Source: Cellulosimicrobium sp. CUA-896
Lineage (GTDB): Bacteria; Actinomycetota; Actinomycetes; Actinomycetales; Cellulomonadaceae
Assembly: GCF_001942335.1 (NCBI RefSeq)
Contig: NZ_MKKH01000007.1
Location: 1-64,000 of the forward strand
Direction: 5' to 3'
DNA: 64,000 nt
The notes beneath the pieces are model-generated. The model had not been told where the DNA came from. It saw only the letters and a list, made by a program, of their open reading frames with translations, and did no database searches. Positions 56,615-64,000 of the stretch are shown in pieces (within the stretch, counting starts at the first letter, position 1; each line of letters opens with the position of its first letter). The translations under genes were made by a program, and so were the position numbers.

Positions 56615-56730
56615 ACTTCTCGGATCACCTCCTTTCTCGTGTACGACGACCGTACGTCCGCCCCCGCTGGGCGACCAACGGATTTCGCGCAGGGAGGAGA
56701 CGGCAGCGAGACCGGCGCCGCGGCGTCGCG

Positions 56731-57636
56731 TCACGCGCGCAGGTGCGCCCACTGGTCGGGGTAGTCGTCGAGCCACTGGGCGAACGACCGCGCGGGGCGC
56801 TCCGTGAACCGCTCGACGACGTCGCTCACGTGCTCGAGCGCGCCGGCGGCGATCGCCAGGTACGACGACACCCAACCGTCGATCGCGAAGCGCGCCGCGC
56901 CGGAGGACGTGCGCGAGGCGTACGCCTCGTCGACCGTCTCCGGGCGGTAGACGATCTCGCGCCCCGTCGCCCGCGAGAGGGTCTGCGCGACCTCGTGGAG
57001 CGTGAGCGCCTCGGGTCCCGTGACGTCGTACGTCGCGCCGTCGTGCCGGCGCGGCCGCTCGTCCAGCAGGACGGCGGTCGCGACGTCGGCGATGTCGTCG
57101 TGCGAGACCGACGCGACGCGGCCCTCGCCCGCCGGGCCGCGCAGCACGCCGTCGTCGCCGACCAGGAGCGCGAGGCCGCGGTGGTAGAGGTTGTCGCGCA
57201 GGAAGGTCCACCGCAGCCCCGTGCCCCGCACGTACTGCTCGGTGTGCCAGTGGTCGCGCGCGAAGGTGAACACGGCGTCGGGCGCGGCGCCGACGAACGA
57301 GAGGTACACGACGCGCTGCACGCCGGCCGCGACGGCCGCGTCGACGGCCGCGCGGTGGTCGCCGACGCGGTCGGCCGACTCGTGCGCGGAGACGAGGAAG
57401 ACGGTGTCGCAGCCGGAGAAGGCCTCGACCATGGCCGGCGTGTCGGTGTACCCGCCGACGACGGCGACCTCCGCCTCGGGCAGAGGGTCGCCGTCGAGCC
57501 GCGGCGCGCGTTCCGCGTCCCGCACGACGAGGCGCTGCGGCGCGCCCTCCGCGGCGAGCCGGAACGCGAGCATCGACCCGAGGAGGCCGCTCGCACCCGT
57601 GACCGCGACCCGACCGGCACCCGCCCTGATCGTCAT
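56731..57636 (-). CDS. NmrA-like NAD(P)-binding (SDR-type) protein
   Basis: A 301-residue atypical short-chain dehydrogenase. The Rossmann start is VAVTGASGLLGSMLAFRLAA; VVGGYTDTPAMVEAF and VFLVSAHESADRV are typical of NmrA or QorB-type quinone reductases; HWHTEQYVRGTGLRWTFLRDNLYH replaces the usual YxxxK catalytic motif. C-terminal helices bind substrate or protein partners. ATG 57636 has only a weak ribosome site (ACCGTGAGGGC). Probably monocistronic; redox sensor or reductase, not decidable. Confidence 0.85.
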   Translation of the reverse strand: MTIRAGAGRVAVTGASGLLGSMLAFRLAAEGAPQRLVVRDAERAPRLDGDPLPEAEVAVVGGYTDTPAMVEAFSGCDTVFLVSAHESADRVGDHRAAVDAAVAAGVQRVVYLSFVGAAPDAVFTFARDHWHTEQYVRGTGLRWTFLRDNLYHRGLALLVGDDGVLRGPAGEGRVASVSHDDIADVATAVLLDERPRRHDGATYDVTGPEALTLHEVAQTLSRATGREIVYRPETVDEAYASRTSSGAARFAIDGWVSSYLAIAAGALEHVSDVVERFTERPARSFAQWLDDYPDQWAHLRA

Positions 57637-57695
57637 GCCCTCACGGTAGGTGCGGCGTCGCGCCGGTGCGCGACGAGCGGCGCGGCCGACCGGTG

Positions 57696-58604
57696 CTACT
57701 CGTCCGCGGGCTCGTTCTTGCGCCGGATGACGAGCAGGGGGTCCGGCGTCCCGACCACGGCGTGGTCCTTGCCGTCGTAGTCGAACCGGCTGAGGAAGAA
57801 CCGCATCGCGTTGATGCGCGCCCGCTTCTTGTCGTTGGACCGGATGATCGTCCACGGCGCGTACCGCTTGTCGGTGCGCCGGAACATCTCCTCCTTGGCG
57901 GCCGTGTAGTCCTCCCAGCGGTCGAGGGAGGCCAGGTCCATGGGGGAGAGCTTCCAGCGCCGCACGGGGTCGAGCTGGCGGATCGCGAACCGTGTGCGCT
58001 GCTCGGTGCGGGACACGGAGAACCACAGCTTGGTCACGTGGATGCCCGAGTCGACGAGCATCCGCTCGAACGCCGGCGCCTGCGCCATGAACGTCCGGTA
58101 CTCCTCGTCCGACGCGAACCCCATGACGCGCTCCACGCCGGCGCGGTTGTACCAGGAGCGGTCGAACAGGACGATTTCGCCCGCCGTCGGCAGGTGCTGG
58201 ACGTACCGCTGGAAGTACCACTGCCCGCGCTCGCGGTCGCTCGGCTTGGACAGCGCGACCACGCGCGCGGTGCGCGGGTTGAGGTGCTCCGTGAACCGCT
58301 TGATCGTGCCGCCCTTGCCCGCCGCGTCACGACCCTCGAAGAGGATGATCGCCCGGCGGTCGTTGTCCTCCAGCCAGTACTGGAACTTCAGCAGCTCCAC
58401 CTGGAGCCGGTACTTCTCGACCTCGTACTCGTCCCGGTCCATGAGCTCGTCGTACGGGTACCCCTCCTGCCACGTGTAGACAGGGTTGCCCTCGGGGTCG
58501 ATGAGGTCCGGGTCGGGGGTGTGCCCGTCCCGCACGGTGTAGCCGCTGTCGCGGAGGAACTCGATGTACTCCCGCAGGTCGCTCGGCGGGTTCACGACGG
58601 TCAT
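57696..58604 (-). CDS. ppk2: polyphosphate kinase 2 (class I PPK2)
   Basis: Nucleotide-phosphorylating enzyme using polyphosphate, 302 residues. Walker A is EGRDAAGKGGTIKR; Walker B and the lid are FDRSWYNRAGVERVMGF; LWFSVSRTEQRTRF, KLSPMDLASLDRWEDYTAAKEEM and YAPWTIIRSNDKKRARINAMR complete the family pattern. GAGGAG seven to eight bases before ATG 58604 sets the start. Class I enzymes favour making NTP from NDP or the reverse, which the sequence alone does not settle. Confidence 0.95.
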   Translation of the reverse strand: MTVVNPPSDLREYIEFLRDSGYTVRDGHTPDPDLIDPEGNPVYTWQEGYPYDELMDRDEYEVEKYRLQVELLKFQYWLEDNDRRAIILFEGRDAAGKGGTIKRFTEHLNPRTARVVALSKPSDRERGQWYFQRYVQHLPTAGEIVLFDRSWYNRAGVERVMGFASDEEYRTFMAQAPAFERMLVDSGIHVTKLWFSVSRTEQRTRFAIRQLDPVRRWKLSPMDLASLDRWEDYTAAKEEMFRRTDKRYAPWTIIRSNDKKRARINAMRFFLSRFDYDGKDHAVVGTPDPLLVIRRKNEPADE

Positions 58605-58744
58605 GCCGGTCTCCTCGGTGCTCGGTGCTCGGCGGGTGCGAGCAGACGGGCCGCCACGACGCCCGCCCGGGTCCAACCTGGGCCACGTGCCGCGCCGGCG
58701 CCACCGGACGGCGGGGCGGTCCGGGGGCCGGGCACAATGGCCCG

Positions 58745-59292
58745 ATGAGCGATCCCTACCGCGTCATGACCGTGTGCACCGGGAACATCTGCCGGTCCCC
58801 GATGGCCCAGGTCGTCCTGCGCGACCGGTTCGAGGCCGCCGGGCTCGGCGGGCAGGTGGTCGTGGACTCGACCGGCGTGAGCGACGAGGAGCACGGCCAC
58901 GGCATCGACCCGCGGGCGCGCGCGGCCCTCGAGGAGCGCGGGTACGCCGTCGACGACCTGCACCGCGCCCGCAGGGTCGGGCGGGACGACGTCGCCCGGC
59001 GCGACCTCGTGCTCGCCATGACGGCGCAGCACGCCCGGGCGCTGCGCCGCCTCGTCGACGGCCGTCCGGACGCGGCGGGCGTGGACGTGGGGGAGCGCAT
59101 CCGGATGTACCGCTCGTTCGACCCGGACGCCCCGCGCGTCGGCCCCGGTGAGCCGGAGAGCGCGCTCGACATCGCCGACCCCTGGTACGGCGGCCCGCGG
59201 GACTTCGAGGTCAGCCTCGACGAGATCGAGGCGGCCGCGACGCGATCGTCGACCACGTGCGCGCCGAGCTCGAGGTCCGCGCCGCGGGCTGA
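58745..59292 (+). CDS. low-molecular-weight protein-tyrosine phosphatase; one frameshift
   Basis: LMW-PTP of 182 residues after correction. The active loop CTGNICRSPMA (C-x5-R-S) lies near residues 11-18 and the general-acid Asp is in IADPWYGG. Between them is a longer than usual insert. One G is lost near 59241 (GCCGCGACGCG for GCCGCGGACGCG), which restores AAADAIVDHVRAEL and a stop at 59290. In actinobacteria such enzymes dephosphorylate tyrosine-phosphorylated or arginine-phosphorylated proteins. Substrate unknown. Confidence 0.93.
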
Positions 59293-59359
59293 GGCCGGGG
59301 GAGACCGGCGGCCGGAGGAGGCTCGACGGCGAGGGCCGGCGTGGGTGCGCGCGTGCGGG

Positions 59360-59958
59360 TCAGCGACCGGCGCGCCGCGCGCGCCAGCGGACCACCTCGG
59401 CGTCGACGTCGCGCGTCGCGTCACCACCGGCGGCCCGCCGAGGAGCTGACGCCGGGCGTCGACCACGCGCGCGTTGAAGTCCTCGAGGATCTCGCGCACG
59501 GCCTGCTCGTCCAGCTCCTGGTCGAGCCGGTCGTCGAGCTCGCGGTCCTCGCGCTTGAGGAGCATCGCGGGAGGACCGAGGCCCGTGAGCTGCTCGCGCT
59601 CGATGACGTTCCGCAGCCACCAGTCGGGGTCGTGGCGGCCGGTCAGGCCGGGGATCGGCTTGCCCGCGAGCGGGAGGTCGTCGAACTCGCCGCGCCGGAT
59701 CGCCTGGTCGATCACCGTGTCGACGTAGCGTGCGCGGTCCTCGGGCGCGACGCGCGGGGGCGTGCGGACGGTCTCGGCGCCCTCGGCCGCCTCGGTCTCG
59801 TCGACGTCCCCGGCGTCCCGGACGTCCCCGACGTCCTGGGCGGGCGCGGCCCCCCCGGTCTTCTCCGCCGCCTCCCTCGCGACCTCGCGGTCCACCCGGT
59901 ACTGCGCGGCGCGGCGGACCGGGTCGTCGTCGGGCACCTGGCGTCGCCTGCCGAACAT
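59360..59958 (-). CDS. DUF1992 (DnaJ-C28-like) protein; one frameshift
   Basis: Corrected length 199 residues. The conserved DUF1992 block is YVDTVIDQAIRRGEFDDLPLAGKPI, then HDPDWWLRNVIEREQL and LGPPAMLLKREDRELDDRL; this region is shared with the C-terminal part of DNAJC28-type proteins. The N-terminal 75 residues are acidic and variable. The frame breaks near 59427 (CCGGTGG for CCGGGTGG), after which DATRDVDAEVVRWRARRAGR ends the protein. AGGAGGG stands before ATG 59958. Function unknown. Confidence 0.88.
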
Positions 59959-60070
59959 CGTCCCTCCTGTCCCATCCGCGGTGCGGCGCGTCCGTCATCG
60001 ACCAGCCTAGGCAGGCGACCGACGGCGTGGCGCGCTGGTCGCGCCCTCCCTGCTGCGTCACCATCGGAGC

Positions 60071-61454
60071 ATGACGGCCCCCCGGGTGGTCATCAGGAGG
60101 CACCGGAGACGGTGGTGGTGGGCCGCCGTCCCCGTGGTCGTGGCGCTCGCCGCCGTCGCCCTCGTCCTCGCCGCGCGTGCCGAGCACCGCGTCTGGACCG
60201 GAGCCGTCGGCCGCTACGAGGCGCAGGTCGCGGGAGAGGCCGTGCGCGCCGAGCAGGCGCGCGCCCGGGCGCAGGAGGCCCGCGTCGCACCGCTGGCCGC
60301 GCTCGCGGCCGCCTCGACGAGGGGCGGCCCGTGCTCGCGGGCAGCGAGGGGCAGGTGGGCGACCCCGCCGTGCGCGAGACGCTGCGGTCCGTGGTGGACG
60401 ACGGCGAACGCCTAGGCGTCGCCGAGCCCGAGTGGGCCACCACCGAGCGGACCGTGGACGGGCTCACGCGACCCAACCCTTTCTTTGCCGGTTCGCGCCC
60501 CGAGCGGTCCTTCACGATCGTCACCGGGTCGACGCCCGCACCGGACGAGCTCGGCGCGGCGGCGGAGGCCGTCACGCAGGCCACCGCCGCGGTCGCCGCG
60601 GCGCAGCGGCAGTGGGCCCACGACCGCCTGGCCGCGGCGGTGGAGGACGGCCGGCCCGTCCTCGTCGAGTCGGCCGGGCTCGTCGCGGACGAGGGCACGC
60701 GGGAGGCGCTCGGCGCGGCGCTCGCGGACGCCGCGCGGTGCTGGACGCGGGGGCGGACGGCGTCGTCGTGCCCGACGCGGTCGCGCTGCGCGACGCGGTC
60801 GTCGCCGCGACGGAGGCCGTCTGGGCCGACCGCCTCGCACGGTCCCTCGCGGAGAGCCGCGCGCAGGGACGGGCGGCGGGCGTCGACTGCGCCGTGGAGA
60901 GGTGCGTCGCGCTGACGTTCGACGACGGTCCCGACGCCGAGACCGGGCGCCTGCTGGAGGTCCTCGCCGAGAAGCACGCGACGGCGACGTTCTTCGTGGT
61001 CGGGCGCAACGTCGCGGCGCGCCCCCAGGTGGCACGCGCCGTCGTCGAGGGCGGCCACCTCGTCGCCAACCACACGTGGGACCACCCGCGCCTCACGACG
61101 CTCGACGACGCCGCGGTGCGCGACCAGCTCGAGCGGACCCAGAGCGCGGTCCGCGACGCGACGGGGACGGCGCCGACGTTCCTGCGCCCGCCCTACGGCG
61201 ACGTCGACGACCGCGTGCGGTCGCTCGCGACGCGCGCCGGCCTGCGCGTCGAGCTGTGGGACCTCGACACGCAGGACTGGAGGACGCGCGACGCCGAGGA
61301 GACCCGACGCCGCGTCGCCGCGCAGGTCCGCCCGGGCAGCGTCGTGCTCCTGCACGACATCCACGGGTCGACCGTCGACGCGGTCGCCGGGATCGTCGAC
61401 GACCTGCGGCGCGAGGGGTACCGCCTCGTCACCGTCGACCTGCTCGCGCCCTGA
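60071..61454 (+). CDS. membrane-anchored polysaccharide deacetylase; two frameshifts
   Basis: NodB-family carbohydrate esterase 4, about 461 residues after correction. N-terminal anchor helix (WWWAAVPVVVALAAVALVLAA); extracytoplasmic region (about 45-270) with two related motifs DEGRPVLAGSEGQVGDP and EDGRPVLVESAGLVADE; NodB domain with ALTFDDGPD (motif 1), ANHTWDHPRL (motif 2, metal His pair), LRPPYGDVDD (motif 3), WDLDTQDW (motif 4) and LLHDIHG (motif 5). Frames break near 60327 (one C lost) and 60739 (one G lost). Likely acts on peptidoglycan or another surface glycan. Confidence 0.92.
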
Positions 61455-61552
61455 GCGAGGGCGAACCGACAGCCCCGAAGGCCGTGGCTCGGCGCTCACC
61501 CCGGTGTCGTGGAGGGCAGGGCTTGACTCACCGGCCACTGCAGTGCCATGGT

Positions 61553-61583
61553 TGCCAAAACGTTCAGCCTGAACGTTTTGGCA
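61553..61583. promoter_or_regulatory. LacI-type operator palindrome upstream of sugar ABC operon
   Basis: A perfect 14-bp inverted repeat (TGCCAAAACGTTCA, three bases, then its complement) lies 34 bases before the start of the binding-protein gene. Each arm has the AAAACGTT core of LacI-family operators. No regulator gene is visible in the window. Confidence 0.78.
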
Positions 61584-61616
61584 GTGCGTTGCATGGATAC
61601 CTCAAAGGAGACGGCG

Positions 61617-62927
61617 ATGATGCCAACCAACGACAAGCGGCGAAGGACTTCCCGTATCGCGCTCCCGGCGGCGGGCGTCGTGCTCGCCCTCGGCCTCAGC
61701 GGATGCGGCGCCGGCGGGACCACGAACACCTCCGACGAGACGCTCACCGTGCTCGTCGAAGGCGGTGGCCGAGCCGTCCTCACGCCCATCGCCGAGGCCT
61801 TCGAGACCGAGACCGGCACGTCCGTCACCTTCGTGGAGCTCCCCTACGACTCCCTCTACGACCGCCTCAACACGGAGCTCTCCTCGGGCGACGTGAGCTT
61901 CGACGTTGCCGCGCTCGACGCCATCTGGCTCAGCGCCTTCGGCCCGGGGATGGTGCCCCTCGACGACATGTTCACCGATGCCGTCAGGGACGACCTCTTC
62001 CCCTCCCTCGTCGAGGAGGCCCAGGTGGACGGCAACTTCGTCGGCATGCCGGCCTGGACGAACGCCGAGATCCTCTACTACCGCACCGACCTGTTCTCGG
62101 ACCCGGCGCAGCAGGCAGCGTTCCGGGACGAGTACGGCCGCGAGCTCGCGCCCCCCACCACCTGGGAGGAGTACCTCGAGGTCGCCACCTTCTTCACCCA
62201 GGACACCGACGGTGACGGCACCGTCGACCTGCACGGTGCCGACGTCAAGGGCGCCGTCGAGACGGAGTGGCTCTCCCTCGTGCTGCAGGCGGGCGCTGAC
62301 AGCATGGTGCTCGACGACGAGGGCAACGTCGTCGTCGACGACGCCGACCACAAGGCCGCGCTCGACGCCTACATCGCCCCCGTCGGGGAGGGCATCGCCC
62401 CGGCCGGCGCCTCGCAGGTCGACTGGGCCACGGCGCAGAACCTCTTCAACCAGGGCCAGCTGGCCATGACACGGTTCTGGGCGCACGCGTACACGCAGAT
62501 TCCCGAGGACTCCCCCGTGCACGGCAACGTCGGGGTGACCACGATGCCCGCCGGTCCGGGCGGAGCGGCGGCGGTCCCCGGTGCCTGGTACCTCTCCGTG
62601 CCCCAGGCGACGTCGAACCAGGAGGCCGCAGAGGAGTTCGTCCAGTTCGCGTTCGAGAACAACGAGCTCGGCCTGGAGAGCGACCTCGGCCTCGCCGCCA
62701 CGGTCCCCGCCCTCGAGGCCGGTGAGGCCGCCGGCCGCGAGAACCTCGGCGCGCTCATGACGACCCTCAACGAGCCCGGGACGGCTCCGCGCCCGGACAC
62801 CGACCGTTGGCAGGAGATCGTCGACTCCGTCCTGATCCCGATGCTCCAGGAGGCGACGACGGGGGATGTCGACACCCAGGCGCTGCTCGACCGGGCGGCG
62901 GAGCAGATCGAGGCCATCGTCGACTGA
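61617..62927 (+). CDS. CUT1 sugar ABC transporter substrate-binding lipoprotein
   Basis: Extracellular binding protein, 436 residues. Signal peptide with lipobox LGLSGCG (lipidated Cys near 34); then the family-1 solute-binding fold: TLTVLVEGGGRAVLTPIAEAFE, VSFDVAALDAIWLSAFG, PAWTNAEILYYRTDLF, TWEEYLEVATFF and AAVPGAWYLSVPQAT. ATG 61617 follows AAAGGAG. First gene of the transporter operon. The ligand is not evident; polyol or oligosaccharide are usual for this group. Confidence 0.93.
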   Translation: MMPTNDKRRRTSRIALPAAGVVLALGLSGCGAGGTTNTSDETLTVLVEGGGRAVLTPIAEAFETETGTSVTFVELPYDSLYDRLNTELSSGDVSFDVAALDAIWLSAFGPGMVPLDDMFTDAVRDDLFPSLVEEAQVDGNFVGMPAWTNAEILYYRTDLFSDPAQQAAFRDEYGRELAPPTTWEEYLEVATFFTQDTDGDGTVDLHGADVKGAVETEWLSLVLQAGADSMVLDDEGNVVVDDADHKAALDAYIAPVGEGIAPAGASQVDWATAQNLFNQGQLAMTRFWAHAYTQIPEDSPVHGNVGVTTMPAGPGGAAAVPGAWYLSVPQATSNQEAAEEFVQFAFENNELGLESDLGLAATVPALEAGEAAGRENLGALMTTLNEPGTAPRPDTDRWQEIVDSVLIPMLQEATTGDVDTQALLDRAAEQIEAIVD

Positions 62928-62936
62928 CGGCTCGCC

Positions 62937-62972
62937 CGCTGGAGGTGCGGACGCACGACCGCGCCTCCAGCG
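62937..62972 (+). other. intercistronic hairpin between binding protein and permease
   Basis: CGCTGGAGG pairs with CCTCCAGCG across 18 bases, ten bases after the binding-protein stop. Hairpins at this position in sugar ABC operons typically protect the upstream message and lower permease expression. Confidence 0.65.
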
Positions 62973-63011
62973 GGGCCCCGGCCCTCGACGGCAACCATGG
63001 AAAGGCCCGCT

Positions 63012-63897
63012 GTGCGACTGACAGATCGCCGCTATGCTCTGGCGCTCGTTGCGCCCGCTGCCCTCTTTCTCCTCGTCTTCGTCGCCTGGCCGCTCGTACG
63101 GCTGGTCTACGACAGCTTCTTCGACATCTCGCCGATCGCCGGTGGTGCCCGGGACTTCATCGGCTTCGAGAACTACGCGCAGATCTTCTCGAGCCCGACC
63201 TTCGTCGGTGCGACGTGGCGGACCGCGGCCTACACGGCGATCGTCGTCACCTTCGAGTTCGTGCTGGGCTTCGCGGTCGCTGCTCTTCAGTGCGCTCGGC
63301 AAGCGATCGTCGCTCTTTCGCACCTTCTTCCTCTACCCGCTGATGATCGCGCCGGTGGTCGCCGGTCTGCTCTGGCGGTTCCTGCTGATCGACAACATCG
63401 GGATCGTCAACCAGGTCCTGTTCCGGGTCGGGCTGCTCGACTCGCCGGGAGACATCGGCTGGCTGTCCGACCCCGACATCGTGCTCTGGTCCGTGGCGAT
63501 CCCGGACATCTGGTTGACGACGTCGTTCATGACCCTCATCCTCTTCGCCGGTCTGCAGAACGTCCCCGGGGACGTCCTCGAGGCGGCCCGCCTCGACGGC
63601 GCCCGGTTCCCGACGCTGCTAGTGCGGATCATCGTGCCGCTGCTCCGGCCGGTCATCGCCGTCGCCCTGATCGTGCGCGGGATCGACGCCGCCAAGGCCT
63701 TCGACATCATCCTGATCCAGACCGGGGGTGGTCCCCAGAACGCCTCCCAGACCCTTTCCCTGCTCATCCACCAGACGATGGTCCGCTACGGAGACCCCGG
63801 GCAGGCGTCCGCGATGGGCACGGTGTACCTGCTCGCGATGATGCTCGTCGCCGGCCTGGCCGTCTGGTTCATCTGGCGACCTGGAGCCGAGTCATGA
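63012..63897 (+). CDS. CUT1 sugar ABC transporter permease (MalF/UgpA type); one frame break
   Basis: Inner-membrane permease of about 294-295 residues. The first half reads RYALALVAPAALFLLVFVAW and FIGFENYAQIFSSPTFVGATW; the second LLFSALGKRSSLFRTFFLYP, LEAARLDGARFPTLLVRIIVP (EAA loop contacting the ATPase) and AFDIILIQTGGGPQNASQTL. The halves are out of frame near 63271 (GCGGTCGCTGCTC), needing either one base fewer or two more. GTG 63012 has GGAAAGG upstream; ATG 62997 is in the same frame. Its stop overlaps the next start (ATGA). Confidence 0.92.
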
Positions 63898-64000
63898 ATG
63901 GCCTGACCGCACGCCGCCCTGCCACCAAGGTCCTGCTGTGGGCCCTGCTGGTCGTCACCGTGGTGCTCTACGCGTTCCCGTTCCTCTACCTGCTGCTCAC
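63894..64000 (+). CDS. CUT1 sugar ABC transporter permease (MalG type), partial
   Basis: The first 35 codons are visible: MNGLTARRPATKVLLWALLV, then a first membrane helix ending VLYAFPFLYLLL, typical of MalG-type permeases. Start ATG overlaps the previous stop. The gene continues beyond the window. Confidence 0.85.
   Translation, partial: MNGLTARRPATKVLLWALLVVTVVLYAFPFLYLLL

Larger units (their letters stand above)
56319..56730. other. structured non-coding segment
   Basis: A 412-bp stretch without a normal gene between the methyltransferase and the converging NmrA gene. Reading the minus strand in order: AGAAAGGAGGTGATCC (complement of 56620-56635, a full anti-16S match), a 20-codon ORF (56552-56614), a palindrome GCCTCCCGCGCGGGAGGC (56498-56515), a three-way-junction fold (56403-56463) and a terminator-like hairpin followed by CTTTT (56372-56390). 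See findings. Confidence 0.6.

Noticed and set aside
56620-56635. Fragment of a 16S rRNA gene (GGATCACCTCCTTTCT)
   Set aside because: The match stops exactly at the anti-Shine-Dalgarno end; upstream bases do not match the conserved GTGCGGCT of 16S. A perfect ribosome-binding site on the other strand explains it better.

Overview
The window is very GC-rich actinobacterial chromosome centred on the replication origin. Gene content and order (parB-parA-rsmG-jag-yidC-yidD-rnpA-rpmH | dnaA-oriC-dnaN-gnd-recF-dciA-gyrB-gyrA-DUF3566-tRNA-Ile, then the fhaA-fhaB-pstP-rodA-pbpA-pknA-pknB cluster), a class E sortase, CrgA and a DLW-39 peptide point to Micrococcales, most likely Cellulomonadaceae or Promicromonosporaceae. 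That placement is inferred from gene content, not from a search. Layout: positions 1-3360 are an accessory patch with the tail of one IS3 transposase, degenerate non-coding DNA, a complete IS3-family element with exact ends and a 3-bp target duplication (906-2209), and a second non-coding stretch with two parS sites. Positions 3362-9404 are the minus-strand segregation and membrane-insertion operon. Positions 9405-13388 hold dnaA, the DnaA-box-rich origin and dnaN. Positions 13497-24605 carry gnd, recF, dciA, an LAXTG wall-anchored protein, gyrB, gyrA and a DUF3566 protein. Positions 24763-31003 carry tRNA-Ile, DLW-39, tRNA-Ala, an Ala/Lys-rich membrane protein, a cyclophilin, a rhomboid protease, crgA, a DUF881 protein, sortase E, a small membrane protein and a trpG/pabA amidotransferase. 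Positions 31128-40642 are the Ser/Thr kinase, phosphatase and peptidoglycan cluster on the minus strand, followed by tRNA-Leu. From 41 kb the content is accessory: a papain-fold protein, a PRC-barrel-like protein, a secreted pectate lyase behind twin palindromic operators, a PadR/HAAS membrane pair, a very large secreted multidomain protein (46377-50945), a macro-like protein, an iron-box-controlled siderophore ABC transporter, idi, a methyltransferase, a structured non-coding segment, an NmrA-type reductase, PPK2, a low-molecular-weight phosphatase, a DUF1992 protein, a polysaccharide deacetylase and a CUT1 sugar ABC transporter that runs off the end. How the parts work together: ParA/ParB with five parS-like sites and the DnaA boxes organise and segregate the origin. 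YidC, YidD, RnpA and RpmH form the usual origin-linked gene set. The kinase/phosphatase/FHA genes share an overlapping operon with RodA and PbpA, as expected for phospho-control of growth and division, and CrgA is a known partner of that system in actinobacteria. Sortase E and the LASTG-ending protein are a plausible enzyme-substrate pair. The 42-64 kb part reads as plant-polysaccharide and sugar acquisition with local LacI- and PadR-type operators. One feature dominates the reading of this sequence: at 26 places between 13.9 and 63.3 kb a conserved gene changes frame by the equivalent of one or two bases, nearly always a missing G or C in a short G/C run, and three of these are in gyrB. Reading through them restores normal full-length proteins, so I treat them as probable sequencing or assembly errors and give corrected gene spans. 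The strongest candidates for something new are the secreted protein joining a sugar-dehydrogenase-like propeller, PKD, CBM6-like and two nearly identical sugar isomerase/epimerase domains, and the 412-bp non-coding segment at 56319-56730 with a perfect Shine-Dalgarno, a 20-codon ORF, a three-way-junction fold and a terminator-like hairpin but no downstream gene on that strand.
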